From positions 1 through 61,909 of the forward strand of contig NZ_QJJL01000009.1 in assembly GCF_003201935.1 (NCBI RefSeq): 61,909 bases of DNA, in the 5' to 3' direction. A program made the translations under genes and the position numbers. The notes beneath the pieces are model-generated. The model saw nothing but the letters and a program-made list of their open reading frames with translations, searched no databases and had not been told where the DNA came from. The DNA comes from Loktanella sp. PT4BL. Its GTDB lineage: Bacteria; Pseudomonadota; Alphaproteobacteria; Rhodobacterales; Rhodobacteraceae. Positions 1-9,323 of this stretch are shown here, in pieces. The first letter of the stretch is position 1. The number at the start of each line of letters is the position of its first letter.

Positions 1-171
1 GCCATACGCAACCTCCATCTGCTAACGCAGACCTTCTCGCAGGCACCTCACGCGTCAGGAACAGGCCAAATCAATGGGGCGGGGCCGCCGCTTACAACAA
101 ATTTGAGCAGCATTCTCAGAAGACTATCCAGGTTTCATCAGTTCGATTTAAGTCCGCAAGCCATGAGTACC

Positions 172-723
172 CTAGAAATCAGAGTTGCAAATGTATAGCT
201 CCATCTCGATCTCACTGATTTCCGCCAAAGCCAATAACCGACGGTATTTCTTTGGAGATAGAAAGGTCGGACTGTCTATTCCTTCAGTTAGATACAGTCC
301 GTCCGACATTTCGTTTTTGGTCGGTAACTCGGTATTGCTCCACTTTTTTTGACCATCGCTATCCAACAGACTCAGAATATCAAGCTCGCGCACTATCGCG
401 GCACACGCCGCATACAGGCCGTACGACGTTTTTGCTTGGGCTCCCTGAATGACCCGGAACTCGTTTATTTGCCAGGTCTGGTCATAAGTGATTTTGGTAC
501 TGTTTAATTCATTTAATTGAGTCAGGATAACGGACCCTAGAAAAATGTCTTTCTCGTCACTTATCACGGCATGTATAGATCGAGCTATCAGTCCACTTAC
601 CTGTGACAACGTGTTCTGAAACTTGGTCTGATCAATAGATTCTAATTCCCTACGACATCCGTTTAGACAATCCGCAATCTTTGGCTGCCGTATTGGACAC
701 TCTTGAGAAAAAAATCGTATCAA
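172..723 (-). CDS. Hypothetical protein, 183 aa
   Basis: I do not recognise this protein. It opens with a TTG codon (residues MIRFFSQECP) preceded by a weak GAG-type ribosome binding site, and carries several cysteines near the N-terminus (C9, C19, C23). There is no signal peptide or clear membrane segment, and the composition is that of a soluble protein. The DNA is more AT-rich than the phn and fdh regions, so it may be acquired DNA. It stands alone, divergent from the EamA gene. A start further downstream is possible. Confidence 0.5.
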   Translation of the reverse strand: MIRFFSQECPIRQPKIADCLNGCRRELESIDQTKFQNTLSQVSGLIARSIHAVISDEKDIFLGSVILTQLNELNSTKITYDQTWQINEFRVIQGAQAKTSYGLYAACAAIVRELDILSLLDSDGQKKWSNTELPTKNEMSDGLYLTEGIDSPTFLSPKKYRRLLALAEISEIEMELYICNSDF

Positions 724-958
724 TAGCTCTACTCTTTTTGATAGTACCGTAATTCAGTTCCTAGAGTGTCTGGGTCGAAAGCAGCAATAATAACGCTGAA
801 GTGGGTTCCATGCGAGGCTATAGCCTAGGTTCAACGTCAACTCTAACCCCATTTCTCTGAAGCTCAGGCATTTAATCCAACAGCGTCGCTTCGAGCCTGT
901 CGGGGAAAGCGTCGCAAAAGGAATAGACGCGCGCGTGTTCTCTCCCTAATGCGGGATC

Positions 959-1906
959 ATGAGCACCAGTATCCCCTTCACCCCATCCACAGACCGCATT
1001 CTTGCCGGTGTTGCCCTGATGTTGGGGTTCTGCATTACTGCCCCTTTGCTGGATGTGGCGGCCAAGCTTGCATCCGGCAGTTTGCCCGTCGGGCAGATTA
1101 CCGCCGCGCGTTTTATAGTGCAGTGCATCCTTATGGCGCCGTTCGTCTGGATGATGGGCCTGTCGTTGCGAGTGGCGCAAGGGCATTGGCTGGCACTCTT
1201 GTTTCGCGCGATGCTTTTACTCGGCTCGACATTCTGTTTCATCGCGGCAATCAGCGTCATGCCGCTTGCAGATGCGCTCGCAATTGTCTTCGTGGCCCCG
1301 TTTATCGTCCTTCTGGTCGGCAAATTCTACTTGGGTGAAGATGTCGGTCTGCGCCGGGTGGGTGCTGCTGTCGTGGGCTTTGTCGGTGTCATGTTCGTGA
1401 TCCAGCCCAGTTTTGCGGCCTTCGGTGCAGTCGCGCTGTTTCCGCTGGGAACCGCAGTCGGGTTTGCGTTCTATATACTTGTCACACGCGGGCTGTCGCG
1501 GCGCATGCATCCCGTCACCCTGCAATTCTACACAGGCCTTATCGCGAGCCTGCTTTGTCTGCCGGTGATGATGCTGGCCCAAGGGACGGGGTCAGCTTTT
1601 CTTGATCCGGCTTGGCCCCAAGGCATCGCGTGGGTCTGGCTGCTGGGTGTCGGGTTTTTCGCCACAGTGAGCCATATGATGATGACCTATGCGCTGTCCC
1701 TGGCACCATCGGCGACATTGGCGCCGTTGCAGTATCTCGAACTTCCGGTTGCGACCATGCTGGGCTATCTCGTCTTTGGCGATTTCCCCAACGCGCTGAC
1801 CCTGACCGGCATCGCTATCATCATCGGTGCAGGGCTTTATATGATTCACCGTGAGAGGGTTACAGCGCGGCAACTGATCACCGAACGCACTGTGCCACTG
1901 ATCTGA
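959..1906 (+). CDS. EamA-family (DMT superfamily) transporter
   Basis: A 315-residue polytopic inner-membrane protein with about ten hydrophobic segments in two repeated EamA halves (about 15-150 and 165-300). The second half has the typical LAPLQYLELPVATMLGYLVF pattern of drug/metabolite exporters. Family members export metabolites, amino acids or drugs; the substrate cannot be read from sequence. The ATG follows a short GGGAT. It converges on the acyl-CoA ligase gene with a gap of about 70 bases and appears monocistronic. Confidence 0.85.
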   Translation: MSTSIPFTPSTDRILAGVALMLGFCITAPLLDVAAKLASGSLPVGQITAARFIVQCILMAPFVWMMGLSLRVAQGHWLALLFRAMLLLGSTFCFIAAISVMPLADALAIVFVAPFIVLLVGKFYLGEDVGLRRVGAAVVGFVGVMFVIQPSFAAFGAVALFPLGTAVGFAFYILVTRGLSRRMHPVTLQFYTGLIASLLCLPVMMLAQGTGSAFLDPAWPQGIAWVWLLGVGFFATVSHMMMTYALSLAPSATLAPLQYLELPVATMLGYLVFGDFPNALTLTGIAIIIGAGLYMIHRERVTARQLITERTVPLI

Positions 1907-1973
1907 GATGCCCGGCTCCGCAAACCCCGACTGATCTGGAGGCAAACGCCGCAGCGCTTTTATCTTGCACCAC

Positions 1974-3623
1974 TTATCCTGCGGTCGCCGCTTTCCTCAT
2001 GTTCCTTGCTTGGTCGCGCAAGAGAAATTTCTGGATCTTGCCGGTAGACGTTCGCGGAATTGGCATGAAAACGAAGTGCCCTGGCACTTTGTAGGGCGCG
2101 AGTTGGCCCTTGCACCACAGGGTAAGCGCTGCGGCGTCTACGGTTTCACCAGCGGACAGTTCGACAAAAGCACAGGGGGTTTCGCCCCATTTGTCATGGG
2201 GCATGGCCACGACGGCGGCGATCGCGACCGCTGGGTGACGGTAGAGCGCCTCTTCCACTTCTATTGAAGATATATTCTCGCCGCCCGAGATGATGATATC
2301 TTTGGAGCGGTCTTTGAGCTGGATATAGCCGTCCGGGTGCCGCACCCCCAGATCACCTGAATGGAACCATCCCCCCGCGAAGGCCTCTTGTGTGGCTTTC
2401 GGATTGCGGAAATAGCCTTTCATCACAACGTTACCGCGAAACATCACCTCGCCCATGGTCTTGCCGTCATACGGGACCGGAACCATGGTGTCAGGGTCCA
2501 TTACCTCAAGTCCCTCAAGCGGCAGATAGCGCACGCCTTGGCGCGACTTCAGCGCAGCCTGTTCTTCTGCTGGCAGATCGGACCAGTCCTCATGCCAGTC
2601 GTTCACCACGGCCGGACCATAGGTTTCGGTCAGCCCGTAAAGATGGGTCACATCAAAGCCAGCAGTTTTCATATCGGCCAACAGCTTTTCCGGCGGCGGC
2701 GCTGCGGCGGTGAAGAACTGCACTGTGTGGTCAAGTTTGCGTTTCTCGTGCGCGGGGGCAGAGATCATCAGTGACATGACAATCGGTGCGCCGCACAGGT
2801 GTGTCACGCCTTCGTCGGCGAGGGCGGCCCAGATCGGCTCCGCACGGACTTGTCGCAGGCAAACATGGGTGCCGATAATGGCCGATAGGGTCCACGGAAA
2901 ACACCACCCGTTGCAGTGAAACATCGGCAGGGTCCACAGATAGACCGCGTGTTTTGCCATTGACGTGGTCAGCGCATTGCCCTGCGCCAAAAGATAGGCC
3001 CCGCGGTGATGCGAAACCACACCCTTGGGATCACCCGTGGTGCCCGAGGTATAGTTGATGGAAATCGCGTCCCATTCATCCAGTGGCATGAGCCAGTCAA
3101 ACGCAGGATCGCCTGACGCCAGAAAGGCTTCGTAGTCAGTGGCATCTGTCTGTGTTACAGGTCCGGTAAACATAGCATCGTCGTATTGGATGATCACGGG
3201 GGACACTGTCGCCAATGCCAGCGCGTCCTGGATCAACGGCATGAACTCACGGTCCACGATGACAACCCTGGACAGCGCATGGTCCAACTGGAACGCAATC
3301 ACGGACGCATCAAGGCGGGTGTTGATGGAATGCAGAACAGCGCCGCTCATGGGCACGCCGTAGTGGCACTCAAGCATCGCAGGCGTGTTAGGTAGCAGGG
3401 CCGAGACCGTATCGCCCCGCCCGATACCATGCCGCGCCAAAGCGGAGGCCATCTGGCGTGACCTTGCGTAGAACTCCGCATAGTTGCGGCGCAACGTGCC
3501 ATGGACGATGGCCGTGTGGTCGGGAAACACCGATGCCGCGCGCTCCAGAAATGTCAGCGGTGTGAGCGGCTGATGGTTTGCGGGGTTACGATCCAGATCT
3601 GTGTTGTAGGGGTTTGTGTGCAT
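1974..3623 (-). CDS. Acyl-CoA synthetase (AMP-binding), DmdB-like
   Basis: A 549-residue ANL-superfamily ligase that would activate a carboxylate as an acyl-AMP and then a CoA thioester. Visible motifs are the P-loop core YTSGTTGDPK (191-200), the YGLTETYGP region, the GDLGVRHPDGYIQLKDRSKD hinge and the C-terminal STGK lysine. Length and the tandem STGD/GENIS motifs fit medium/short-chain acyl-CoA synthetases, including the methylmercaptopropionate-CoA ligases (DmdB) common in roseobacters. It lies 3 bases downstream of the crotonase gene, so the two are probably co-transcribed. Substrate assignment is inference from the neighbouring DmdA-like gene. Confidence 0.8.
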   Translation of the reverse strand: MHTNPYNTDLDRNPANHQPLTPLTFLERAASVFPDHTAIVHGTLRRNYAEFYARSRQMASALARHGIGRGDTVSALLPNTPAMLECHYGVPMSGAVLHSINTRLDASVIAFQLDHALSRVVIVDREFMPLIQDALALATVSPVIIQYDDAMFTGPVTQTDATDYEAFLASGDPAFDWLMPLDEWDAISINYTSGTTGDPKGVVSHHRGAYLLAQGNALTTSMAKHAVYLWTLPMFHCNGWCFPWTLSAIIGTHVCLRQVRAEPIWAALADEGVTHLCGAPIVMSLMISAPAHEKRKLDHTVQFFTAAAPPPEKLLADMKTAGFDVTHLYGLTETYGPAVVNDWHEDWSDLPAEEQAALKSRQGVRYLPLEGLEVMDPDTMVPVPYDGKTMGEVMFRGNVVMKGYFRNPKATQEAFAGGWFHSGDLGVRHPDGYIQLKDRSKDIIISGGENISSIEVEEALYRHPAVAIAAVVAMPHDKWGETPCAFVELSAGETVDAAALTLWCKGQLAPYKVPGHFVFMPIPRTSTGKIQKFLLRDQARNMRKAATAG

Positions 3624-3626
3624 CGC

Positions 3627-4427
3627 TCAGGCGTCCTGCCATTCTGGCGCACGCTTTTCGATGAACGCGCCGATGCCTTCGCGCGCGTCCTGTGCCAACA
3701 TGTTCTCAACCATGACAGCAGACGCGTATTCGTAGGCATCTGGCAGGGTCATTTCGCGCTGTGCGTAATAGGCCCGTTTACCTGTGGCGAGCGTCATGCT
3801 GGATTTCGACGCGATCTTGCGCGCCATCGCCATCGTTGTTTCCGTCACCACTTCAGGCGCCACAGTACGGTTCACCAGCCCGATCTCGGCGGCCCGTGCG
3901 GCTGATGTCATATCGCCAGTTAGCAACATCTCCATCGCGTGTTTGTCCGCGACATTGCGCGACAGTGCCACCATGGGGGTCGAGCAAAAGAGCCCGATAT
4001 GCACGCCGGGCGTGCTGAACTGCGCCGTATCCGCTGCAATCGCCAGATCGCAGCTTGCAACCAGTTGGCAGCCTGCGGCGGTGGCCACGCCCGTGACCTC
4101 GGCAATGACAGGTTTCGGGCAGTTTACGATGCCCTGCATGACGCCTGCGCATAGGGACATAACATGCGCGAAATAGGCTTTGCCGCCATCGTTGCCCGCA
4201 CGACCGGCTGTCATTTCCTTCAGATCATGGCCTGCACAAAACGCAGGTCCATGCGCAGCAAGGACGATCACGCGCACCGTCGGGTCTGATCCGGCCTCTT
4301 CAAATGCCGCGCGCAATGTGGCCAGCATCGCTTCGGACAAGGCATTGCGCCGTGCCGCATCGTTCAAGGTCAGGCGCAGGATGCCTTGCGCGTCCAGATC
4401 GCGCAGGAGAATGGCAGGTGTGGTCAC
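3627..4427 (-). CDS. Enoyl-CoA hydratase/isomerase-family protein lacking both canonical catalytic Glu
   Basis: A 266-residue crotonase-fold protein. The oxyanion-hole segments are present (AFCAGHDLKE near 62-71 and ATAAGCQLVASCD near 115-127). At the two positions where classical hydratases carry glutamate it has Q121 and G141, so ordinary enoyl-CoA hydration is unlikely. The AAGCQLVASCD signature resembles the ECHDC3-like branch. It sits between the acyl-CoA ligase and the OsmC gene on the same strand, so the partner is probably a CoA ester made by the ligase. The fold is sure, the reaction is not. Confidence 0.8.
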   Translation of the reverse strand: MTTPAILLRDLDAQGILRLTLNDAARRNALSEAMLATLRAAFEEAGSDPTVRVIVLAAHGPAFCAGHDLKEMTAGRAGNDGGKAYFAHVMSLCAGVMQGIVNCPKPVIAEVTGVATAAGCQLVASCDLAIAADTAQFSTPGVHIGLFCSTPMVALSRNVADKHAMEMLLTGDMTSAARAAEIGLVNRTVAPEVVTETTMAMARKIASKSSMTLATGKRAYYAQREMTLPDAYEYASAVMVENMLAQDAREGIGAFIEKRAPEWQDA

Positions 4428-4448
4428 GATGGGTGCCCTCTTTCGGCG

Positions 4449-4898
4449 CTAGAGAATGTTGATTTCGACACTGTCGGCCAAGGTGTTGGCGATAAAGCAA
4501 TAGCGGTGCGCACGGTCCTGCATCTGTGCGAGCTCGTCGGTGCTGACCGAGAAACCCGTATCGAAACGCACGACAGGATGCAGGTCGATCCGCGTGACAG
4601 ACATCTGGCCTTTGGGGTTCTTGCCCAAATGGGCCTCTGCGTAGTCGTGATAGCTTGCCACGGGCCAGCCGGCTTTGGCGGCAAGCGCCAGAAAGGTCAT
4701 CATATGACAACTGGAAAGCGCCGAGGCGAGGGCCTGCTCGGGGTTCGTGTTGTCCGGGTTTCCGCCCCAATCGGGGGCGGAGTCTACCAGGAGGTCATAG
4801 CGGTTATTGTATTGGACCGTATGCTCGTTCGAGTAAGTACCGGTTTGCAATACCGGTGAGGCGCGGTGCCAATGCAGCGCGATCGCAAGGTCTGACAT
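4449..4898 (-). CDS. OsmC/Ohr-family protein
   Basis: A 149-residue OsmC-fold protein. OsmC and Ohr proteins are thiol-dependent peroxidases acting on organic hydroperoxides. The SSCHMMTFLALAAKAG segment holds one conserved cysteine on the central helix. A second cysteine of the usual redox pair is not obvious apart from the late HRYCFIAN segment, which fits the family pattern. It lies in the same minus-strand cluster, between the crotonase and the GcvT-like gene, with short gaps on both sides. Its role in the cluster is unknown; detoxification of reactive sulfur or peroxide products is a guess. Confidence 0.8.
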   Translation of the reverse strand: MSDLAIALHWHRASPVLQTGTYSNEHTVQYNNRYDLLVDSAPDWGGNPDNTNPEQALASALSSCHMMTFLALAAKAGWPVASYHDYAEAHLGKNPKGQMSVTRIDLHPVVRFDTGFSVSTDELAQMQDRAHRYCFIANTLADSVEINIL

Positions 4899-4922
4899 CT
4901 TGGTGGCCTTTCCAGTGTGGCG

Positions 4923-6062
4923 TTACGCGGCTGCGATCTGTTTTTTGGGGTCAAAGAACGGGCGCTCGCAGATTGTTGCGCGGGTCGGGCCGGACTTTGT
5001 GACAACCTCGACTTCGGCACCGATATTGGCGTGTTCTGCTGCAACCATGGCCAGCGCGATGTTCTGCTTGAGGCGTGGGGAGTAAACGGCAGAGGTGACC
5101 TTGCCGATGGTCTCGCCACCCAGATTGATTTCCCAGAACGTCGTGTTGGGGCCGGCAAGCGGCTCTCCGTCGACGATCAGGCCGATCTGTTTGCGGCGGA
5201 CACCCTCTTCCTTGATGCGGCGCAGGGCGGCCTTGCCGATAAAGTCAGCTTCCATGTCGAGATTGACCAGCCGGTCAAAGCCAAGCTCGAAAGGGTTCGT
5301 GCTCATGTCTGCATCGGCGTGATAGGACAGCATGCCGCCCTCGATGCGACGGATGGACGAGGTGTGCCCGGGCTTGAGGCCGAATTCGAGACCCGCTGCC
5401 ATGATGGTTTCCCACAGCAGATCACCTTTGGATCCGTCACGCAGATAGATTTCATAGCCCAGTTCACTGGACCAGCCGGTGCGCGAGACGATCAGCGGAA
5501 TGCCATCCAGTTTGACTTCGCGCAGCCAGTAGTAGCGCAGGTCCATGATGTCGTCGCCAAAGAGCACCTTCATGATCTCGCCGGACATAGGCCCCTGCAA
5601 TTGCAAGGGCGACACGTCAGGCTCGCAGATCTTCACATCAAGGCCCGAATTAATCGCAACCCCCTGCGCCCAAAGCAGGATGTCGCTGTCAGCCAGTGAG
5701 ATCCAGAAATGGTTTTCCGCAAGACGGAGCAGGATCGGGTCGTTCAGGATGCCGCCGTCTGCATTTGTGATCAGGATGTATTTGCACTGACCCACGGCCA
5801 TCTTTGACAGATCACGGCAGGTCAGCATTTGCGTGAATCTGGCAGCATCAGGGCCGGTGATCTCAACCTGACGCTCGACAGCCACATCACAAAGGATCGC
5901 TTCGTTCACAAGGTTCCAGAAGTTCTGCTCGGGGTCGCCGAAATCACGCGGGATATACATGTGGTTGTAGACTGAAAACCCCTGCGCGCCCCAACGCACT
6001 GTTGCGTCAAAATAGGGCGACTTGCGGATCTGTGTGCCGAAACCAAAATCATCTGCTTGCAT
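4923..6062 (-). CDS. GcvT-family folate-dependent protein, DmdA-like
   Basis: A 379-residue protein of the aminomethyltransferase fold, which moves one-carbon units to tetrahydrofolate. The N-terminal GFSVYNHMYIPRDFG and CDVAVERQVEITGPDAA segments resemble dimethylsulfoniopropionate demethylase (DmdA) and its close paralogs. The C-terminal barrel includes SAVYSPRLKQNIALAMV. I chose the ATG at 6062 because GGGAGGA lies just upstream; a longer frame to 6179 has no comparable site. With the adjacent DmdB-like ligase and crotonase it suggests a demethylation-to-CoA-ester route. True DmdA versus a demethylase for another methylated substrate cannot be settled from sequence alone. Confidence 0.75.
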   Translation of the reverse strand: MQADDFGFGTQIRKSPYFDATVRWGAQGFSVYNHMYIPRDFGDPEQNFWNLVNEAILCDVAVERQVEITGPDAARFTQMLTCRDLSKMAVGQCKYILITNADGGILNDPILLRLAENHFWISLADSDILLWAQGVAINSGLDVKICEPDVSPLQLQGPMSGEIMKVLFGDDIMDLRYYWLREVKLDGIPLIVSRTGWSSELGYEIYLRDGSKGDLLWETIMAAGLEFGLKPGHTSSIRRIEGGMLSYHADADMSTNPFELGFDRLVNLDMEADFIGKAALRRIKEEGVRRKQIGLIVDGEPLAGPNTTFWEINLGGETIGKVTSAVYSPRLKQNIALAMVAAEHANIGAEVEVVTKSGPTRATICERPFFDPKKQIAAA

Positions 6063-6225
6063 TGAAACGTCCTCCCGTTTGTTTGTGATCCTCCCGACCA
6101 CAAACTGGTAAATTCTGTCCGAGATGTAGTCTGAGAAAGGCAAAGAAAGCGGACTGAAGATTCCGCCTTTGCAGACCAATCAGGCCATTTTGTTCACGTC
6201 CGAAGGACCGTTTGGGCCGCATGCC

Positions 6226-6717
6226 CTATTTGGCGCGCGCACCTGCCAGCTTTGCGATGTTGGGCAAAGCAGATTTCACTTGTCGGGTCGCGAAATGGGT
6301 CATGTAGCGGTCGATGCCAAGATCTTCGGCGTGGAGCTCTTCGACAAACGCCTGAAACGCCGTCAGGCTGGAGCTTATGACCTTCATGATGTAGTCAACC
6401 CCGCCGCCCGTGGCGATGCAATCAATGATCTCGTCACGGCCGTTGATGTAGGCCTCGAAGCGGTCAAAGTCGGCTTTGCGATGCCGGCTGAGCGAGACTG
6501 TCACAATCACTTGGGCGAAATCAGCCAGCTGACCCAACGCGATATCGGCGTGATAGCCACGAATATAGCCGGCAGCTTTCAACCGGGTCAGCCGCGCCCA
6601 GCAGGGGGTGGCGGACAGGCTGCAAATCTCCGCCAGCCTCGCTTTGCTCAACTGGCCGTGCTGTTGCAGTGCACTCAGAATGCGGATGTCTGCGGCATCA
6701 AGGGCTATTCGTTTCAT
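6226..6717 (-). CDS. Lrp/AsnC-family transcriptional regulator
   Basis: A 163-residue protein starting MKRIALDAADIRILSALQQ, which is the standard Lrp N-terminus with a winged helix-turn-helix (about 5-55, KARLAEICSLSATPCWARLTR) followed by the RAM/ligand domain. I prefer the ATG at 6717 over an upstream in-frame start because the family starts just before the first helix. It is on the same strand and upstream of the DmdA-like cluster, 163 bases away, so it is a plausible local regulator responding to an amino acid or related metabolite. Confidence 0.88.
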   Translation of the reverse strand: MKRIALDAADIRILSALQQHGQLSKARLAEICSLSATPCWARLTRLKAAGYIRGYHADIALGQLADFAQVIVTVSLSRHRKADFDRFEAYINGRDEIIDCIATGGGVDYIMKVISSSLTAFQAFVEELHAEDLGIDRYMTHFATRQVKSALPNIAKLAGARAK

Positions 6718-6962
6718 GCAAATTGTCCTTACGCTTTCGGGCACTGGCGGGTTGTGTCTTTTTCAAAGCTTTAACTGCAAACCTAAAGACCAGAGGTTCG
6801 CTTTGCGACAAATACCAACGCTTTGACGCCCCACTGGCCTGCGAAAAAGCATCAGTGTGTGCTTTTACCAGTCATGTCAGCTTGAGATCAGTGGTCGGCT
6901 ATTCCAACCCATGCGCAACGCGGCTGTTCCGCTTTGAAGAAAAAGGCTGCCCCGTATTTGGC

Positions 6963-7253
6963 TCAGGCAGGGTTCGCGAATGAACCTTCCCAATGCTCAC
7001 CCATCGCGACGATGCAGGATGTGCCATTGGCATAACTCTGCACAACCAACCAATTGCCATTCCCTGCGGTTACCCAGACCTCCAGCATTGTGTCCGGGTC
7101 ACGCAAACCCATGCCTTTGCGCTCGGCTCCGATAACCTGTTGCAGCGTCTCGGTCATCCGCGCGGTGTCATCACAGCTGACATCCGCCATCTGCGCTTGC
7201 GCGAAGGCCGGAAGCGTTACGTAGACGCAGAGAAGTATGGTGCGAAGGTTCAT
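6963..7253 (-). CDS. Small secreted hypothetical protein
   Basis: A 96-residue protein starting MNLRTILLCVYVTLPAFAQA, a clear Sec signal peptide cleaved after about residue 20. The mature part (about 76 residues) has two cysteines, in ADVSCDD and NGTSCIVAMG, which could form a periplasmic disulfide, and ends EGSFANPA. A longer in-frame start to 7331 would bury the signal peptide and is rejected. Short signal-bearing proteins with an NGTSC.VA.G ending are frequent in roseobacters; I know no function. It diverges from phnC and shares its upstream region. Confidence 0.65.
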   Translation of the reverse strand: MNLRTILLCVYVTLPAFAQAQMADVSCDDTARMTETLQQVIGAERKGMGLRDPDTMLEVWVTAGNGNWLVVQSYANGTSCIVAMGEHWEGSFANPA

Positions 7254-7372
7254 AATCCGAAAACCGATTGCTCTGGGTTTGAATGTAACAGCTTTATGAC
7301 AGCCTGTGGATAAAAATATTCTGAATCCCATACCCTGCGGCGCTTGTCCGACGGAACAAAGCTATCGGCGCA

Positions 7373-7438
7373 GTGTCACAGAACTGTTGCGCAATTGTCA
7401 GGTAACTGAATCATAACCTTCACAGAGCTGTCGCTTTT
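7373..7438 (+). promoter_or_regulatory. PHO-box array (six 11-bp units) upstream of phnC
   Basis: Six consecutive 11-bp units can be laid out without gaps: GTGTCACAGAA, CTGTTGCGCAA, TTGTCAGGTAA, CTGAATCATAA, CCTTCACAGAG, CTGTCGCTTTT. Each approximates the PhoB half-site (C)TGTCAC plus a 4-bp AT-biased spacer. Units 1-3 and 6 are the best. PhoB dimers bind two such units, so two or three dimers could load in tandem. The array ends 33 bases before the phnC start, so the transcription start must lie within or just after it. Confidence 0.75.
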
Positions 7439-7471
7439 GTCCCGTATCCGCCTCTCAAACATGGGGGCGAT

Positions 7472-8287
7472 ATGCTGCAAATCGATACGCTAACCAAGCG
7501 CTTCGGAGACAAAACGGCTGTGGATGCGGCCAATATCTCCGTCAACAAACCCGCAATGATCGGGATCATTGGCCGGTCCGGTGCAGGCAAATCCACGCTG
7601 CTGCGGATGGTCAATCGCCTGAGCGATGCGACGTCCGGCACGATCACCTTTGAGGGCGAGGATATTACAGGCCTTCGCGGCGCTGCCAAGCGGGACTGGC
7701 AATCGCGTTGCGCGATGATCTTTCAGCAGTTCAACCTCGTACCGCGCATGGATGTGGTCTCGAACGTTCTGCACGGGACACTGAACAAACGCTCGACCTT
7801 TGCGACGATGTTCAACCTCTATCCGCAGGCCGATATCCACAGAGCGATTGAAATACTTGATCGTCTGGGCATTGCCGAACAGGCGCCGAAACGTGCCGAG
7901 GCATTGTCGGGCGGGCAACAGCAGCGCGTCGCGATTGCCCGCGCCCTGATGCAAGACCCCAAAATTATTCTGGCGGATGAACCAATTGCCTCCCTTGATC
8001 CCATGAACGCGCAGGTGGTGATGCAATCACTGCGTACCATTCATGAGGAAGACGGTCGTATGGTGATCGCCAACCTCCATACGCTTGATACCGCGCGTCG
8101 TTACTGTGACCGCGTGATCGGCATGCGCGATGGCCGGATCGTCTTTGACGGCACGCCTGCGCAACTGACTACGGGCGTCGCGCGCGACATCTACGGGGCG
8201 GGTGCGGATTTTTCCGAGGCTGCAACTTCTACCGAAATCGAAACACTGGACAGGCCAGAAGTCCGCGAAGCAGAGGCCTACGCCTGA
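7472..8287 (+). CDS. phnC: Phosphonate ABC transporter ATP-binding protein
   Basis: A 271-residue ABC ATPase with Walker [10 protein letters not shown] (34-42), the [15 protein letters not shown] signature, Walker [14 protein letters not shown] and a switch histidine ([11 protein letters not shown]). The LDPMNAQ and NLHTLD stretches are typical of PhnC. It energises import of phosphonates through the two PhnE permeases with PhnD as periplasmic receptor. It is the first gene of the phnCDEE operon and lies directly behind a PHO-box array, so phosphate starvation control by PhoB is expected. Confidence 0.95.
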   Translation: MLQIDTLTKRFGDKTAVDAANISVNKPAMIGIIGRSGAGKSTLLRMVNRLSDATSGTITFEGEDITGLRGAAKRDWQSRCAMIFQQFNLVPRMDVVSNVLHGTLNKRSTFATMFNLYPQADIHRAIEILDRLGIAEQAPKRAEALSGGQQQRVAIARALMQDPKIILADEPIASLDPMNAQVVMQSLRTIHEEDGRMVIANLHTLDTARRYCDRVIGMRDGRIVFDGTPAQLTTGVARDIYGAGADFSEAATSTEIETLDRPEVREAEAYA

Positions 8288-8346
8288 GCCAGTTCACCCC
8301 GCGTGATCGGCGCGGGCCACCTTCATCAAACCCAATGGAGAAAACG

Positions 8347-9258
8347 ATGAAAAAGACCCTCGCAATGGCGCTTGTCGCCACCACAGCGCTCAGCAATGGC
8401 GCATTCGCTCAGGAAATCACCGAATTCCGCATCGGTATTCTTGGCGGTGAAAACGCACAGGACCGCATGAACAGCTATCAGTGCCTGGCTGACTACACGA
8501 CCGAAGCGCTCGGCGTGGAAACAAAGCTGTTTGCACCGGCTGACTACAACGGCGTGATCCAGGGCCTGCTGGGTGGTACCATCGACATGGCATGGTTGGG
8601 CGCATCTGCCTATGCCGCGACATACCTGCAAGACCCGAATGTGGTTGAGCCTGTGCTGATCAAAGTGAACGTTGACGGCTCTGTTGGCTATCACTCCATC
8701 GGTTTTGCCCGTGTCGATAGCGGTGTGACATCGCTTGACGACATGGAAGGCAAAGTCTTTGGTTTTGGTGACCCGAACTCGACCTCCGGTTACCTGATCC
8801 CGTCCATCGAGATCCCACAGTACAAAGACGGTATCACAATGGAATCCGGCGAGTACTTCGGCGAAGTACGTTTCACCGGCGGCCACGAGCAGACGATCGT
8901 TGCTGTCAGCAATGGTGATATCGACGGTGGTGTGACCTGGGCTGACGGTCAGGGCAACTGGGAAGACGGCTACAACTCCGGCGCGCTGCGCAAGGCAGTT
9001 GATGCGGGTCTTGTTGATATGAACGACCTGGTCGAGATCTGGAAATCGAACGTCATCCCCGAAGGCCCTGTCGTTCTGCGCACAGCACTTCCAGACGATG
9101 TAAAGGCGACAATGACAGCACTGGTCGATGGCCTGCACGAGCGTGACGCTGACTGCGCCTACGGTGTTGCAGCTGGTGACACACTTGGCTTCCAGCCGGT
9201 GACCCATGAGATGTACGAAAGCATCGTGGCTGCCCGTCAGGCTGTGATCGGCAACTAA
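8347..9258 (+). CDS. phnD: Phosphonate ABC transporter substrate-binding protein
   Basis: A 303-residue periplasmic receptor with signal peptide MKKTLAMALVATTALSNGAFAQ. The mature part starts with the family pattern FRIGILGGENAQDR and contains LLGGTIDMAWLGASAYA, which lines the ligand pocket in PhnD proteins. I chose the ATG at 8347 (GGAGAA at good spacing) rather than the in-frame ATG 12 bases earlier, which would overlap the ribosome site. A strong hairpin follows directly (9277-9300), as is common after binding-protein genes that need more mRNA than the permeases. Confidence 0.95.
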   Translation: MKKTLAMALVATTALSNGAFAQEITEFRIGILGGENAQDRMNSYQCLADYTTEALGVETKLFAPADYNGVIQGLLGGTIDMAWLGASAYAATYLQDPNVVEPVLIKVNVDGSVGYHSIGFARVDSGVTSLDDMEGKVFGFGDPNSTSGYLIPSIEIPQYKDGITMESGEYFGEVRFTGGHEQTIVAVSNGDIDGGVTWADGQGNWEDGYNSGALRKAVDAGLVDMNDLVEIWKSNVIPEGPVVLRTALPDDVKATMTALVDGLHERDADCAYGVAAGDTLGFQPVTHEMYESIVAARQAVIGN

Positions 9259-9276
9259 GCTATTTTCATGATGTGT

Positions 9277-9300
9277 CCGGCAGCCCCCAGGGGCTGCCGG
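9277..9300 (+). terminator. Intercistronic hairpin between phnD and phnE
   Basis: A near-perfect inverted repeat (CCGGCAGCCCC, 2-base loop, GGGGCTGCCGG) with an 11-bp stem, followed only by a weak T-rich stretch (TATTTCTTTG). Because phnE starts 24 bases later in the same direction, it probably acts as a partial terminator or 3'-end stabiliser of phnCD mRNA rather than as a full stop. Confidence 0.75.
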
Positions 9301-9323
9301 TATTTCTTTGTGCGGGGATTGGA

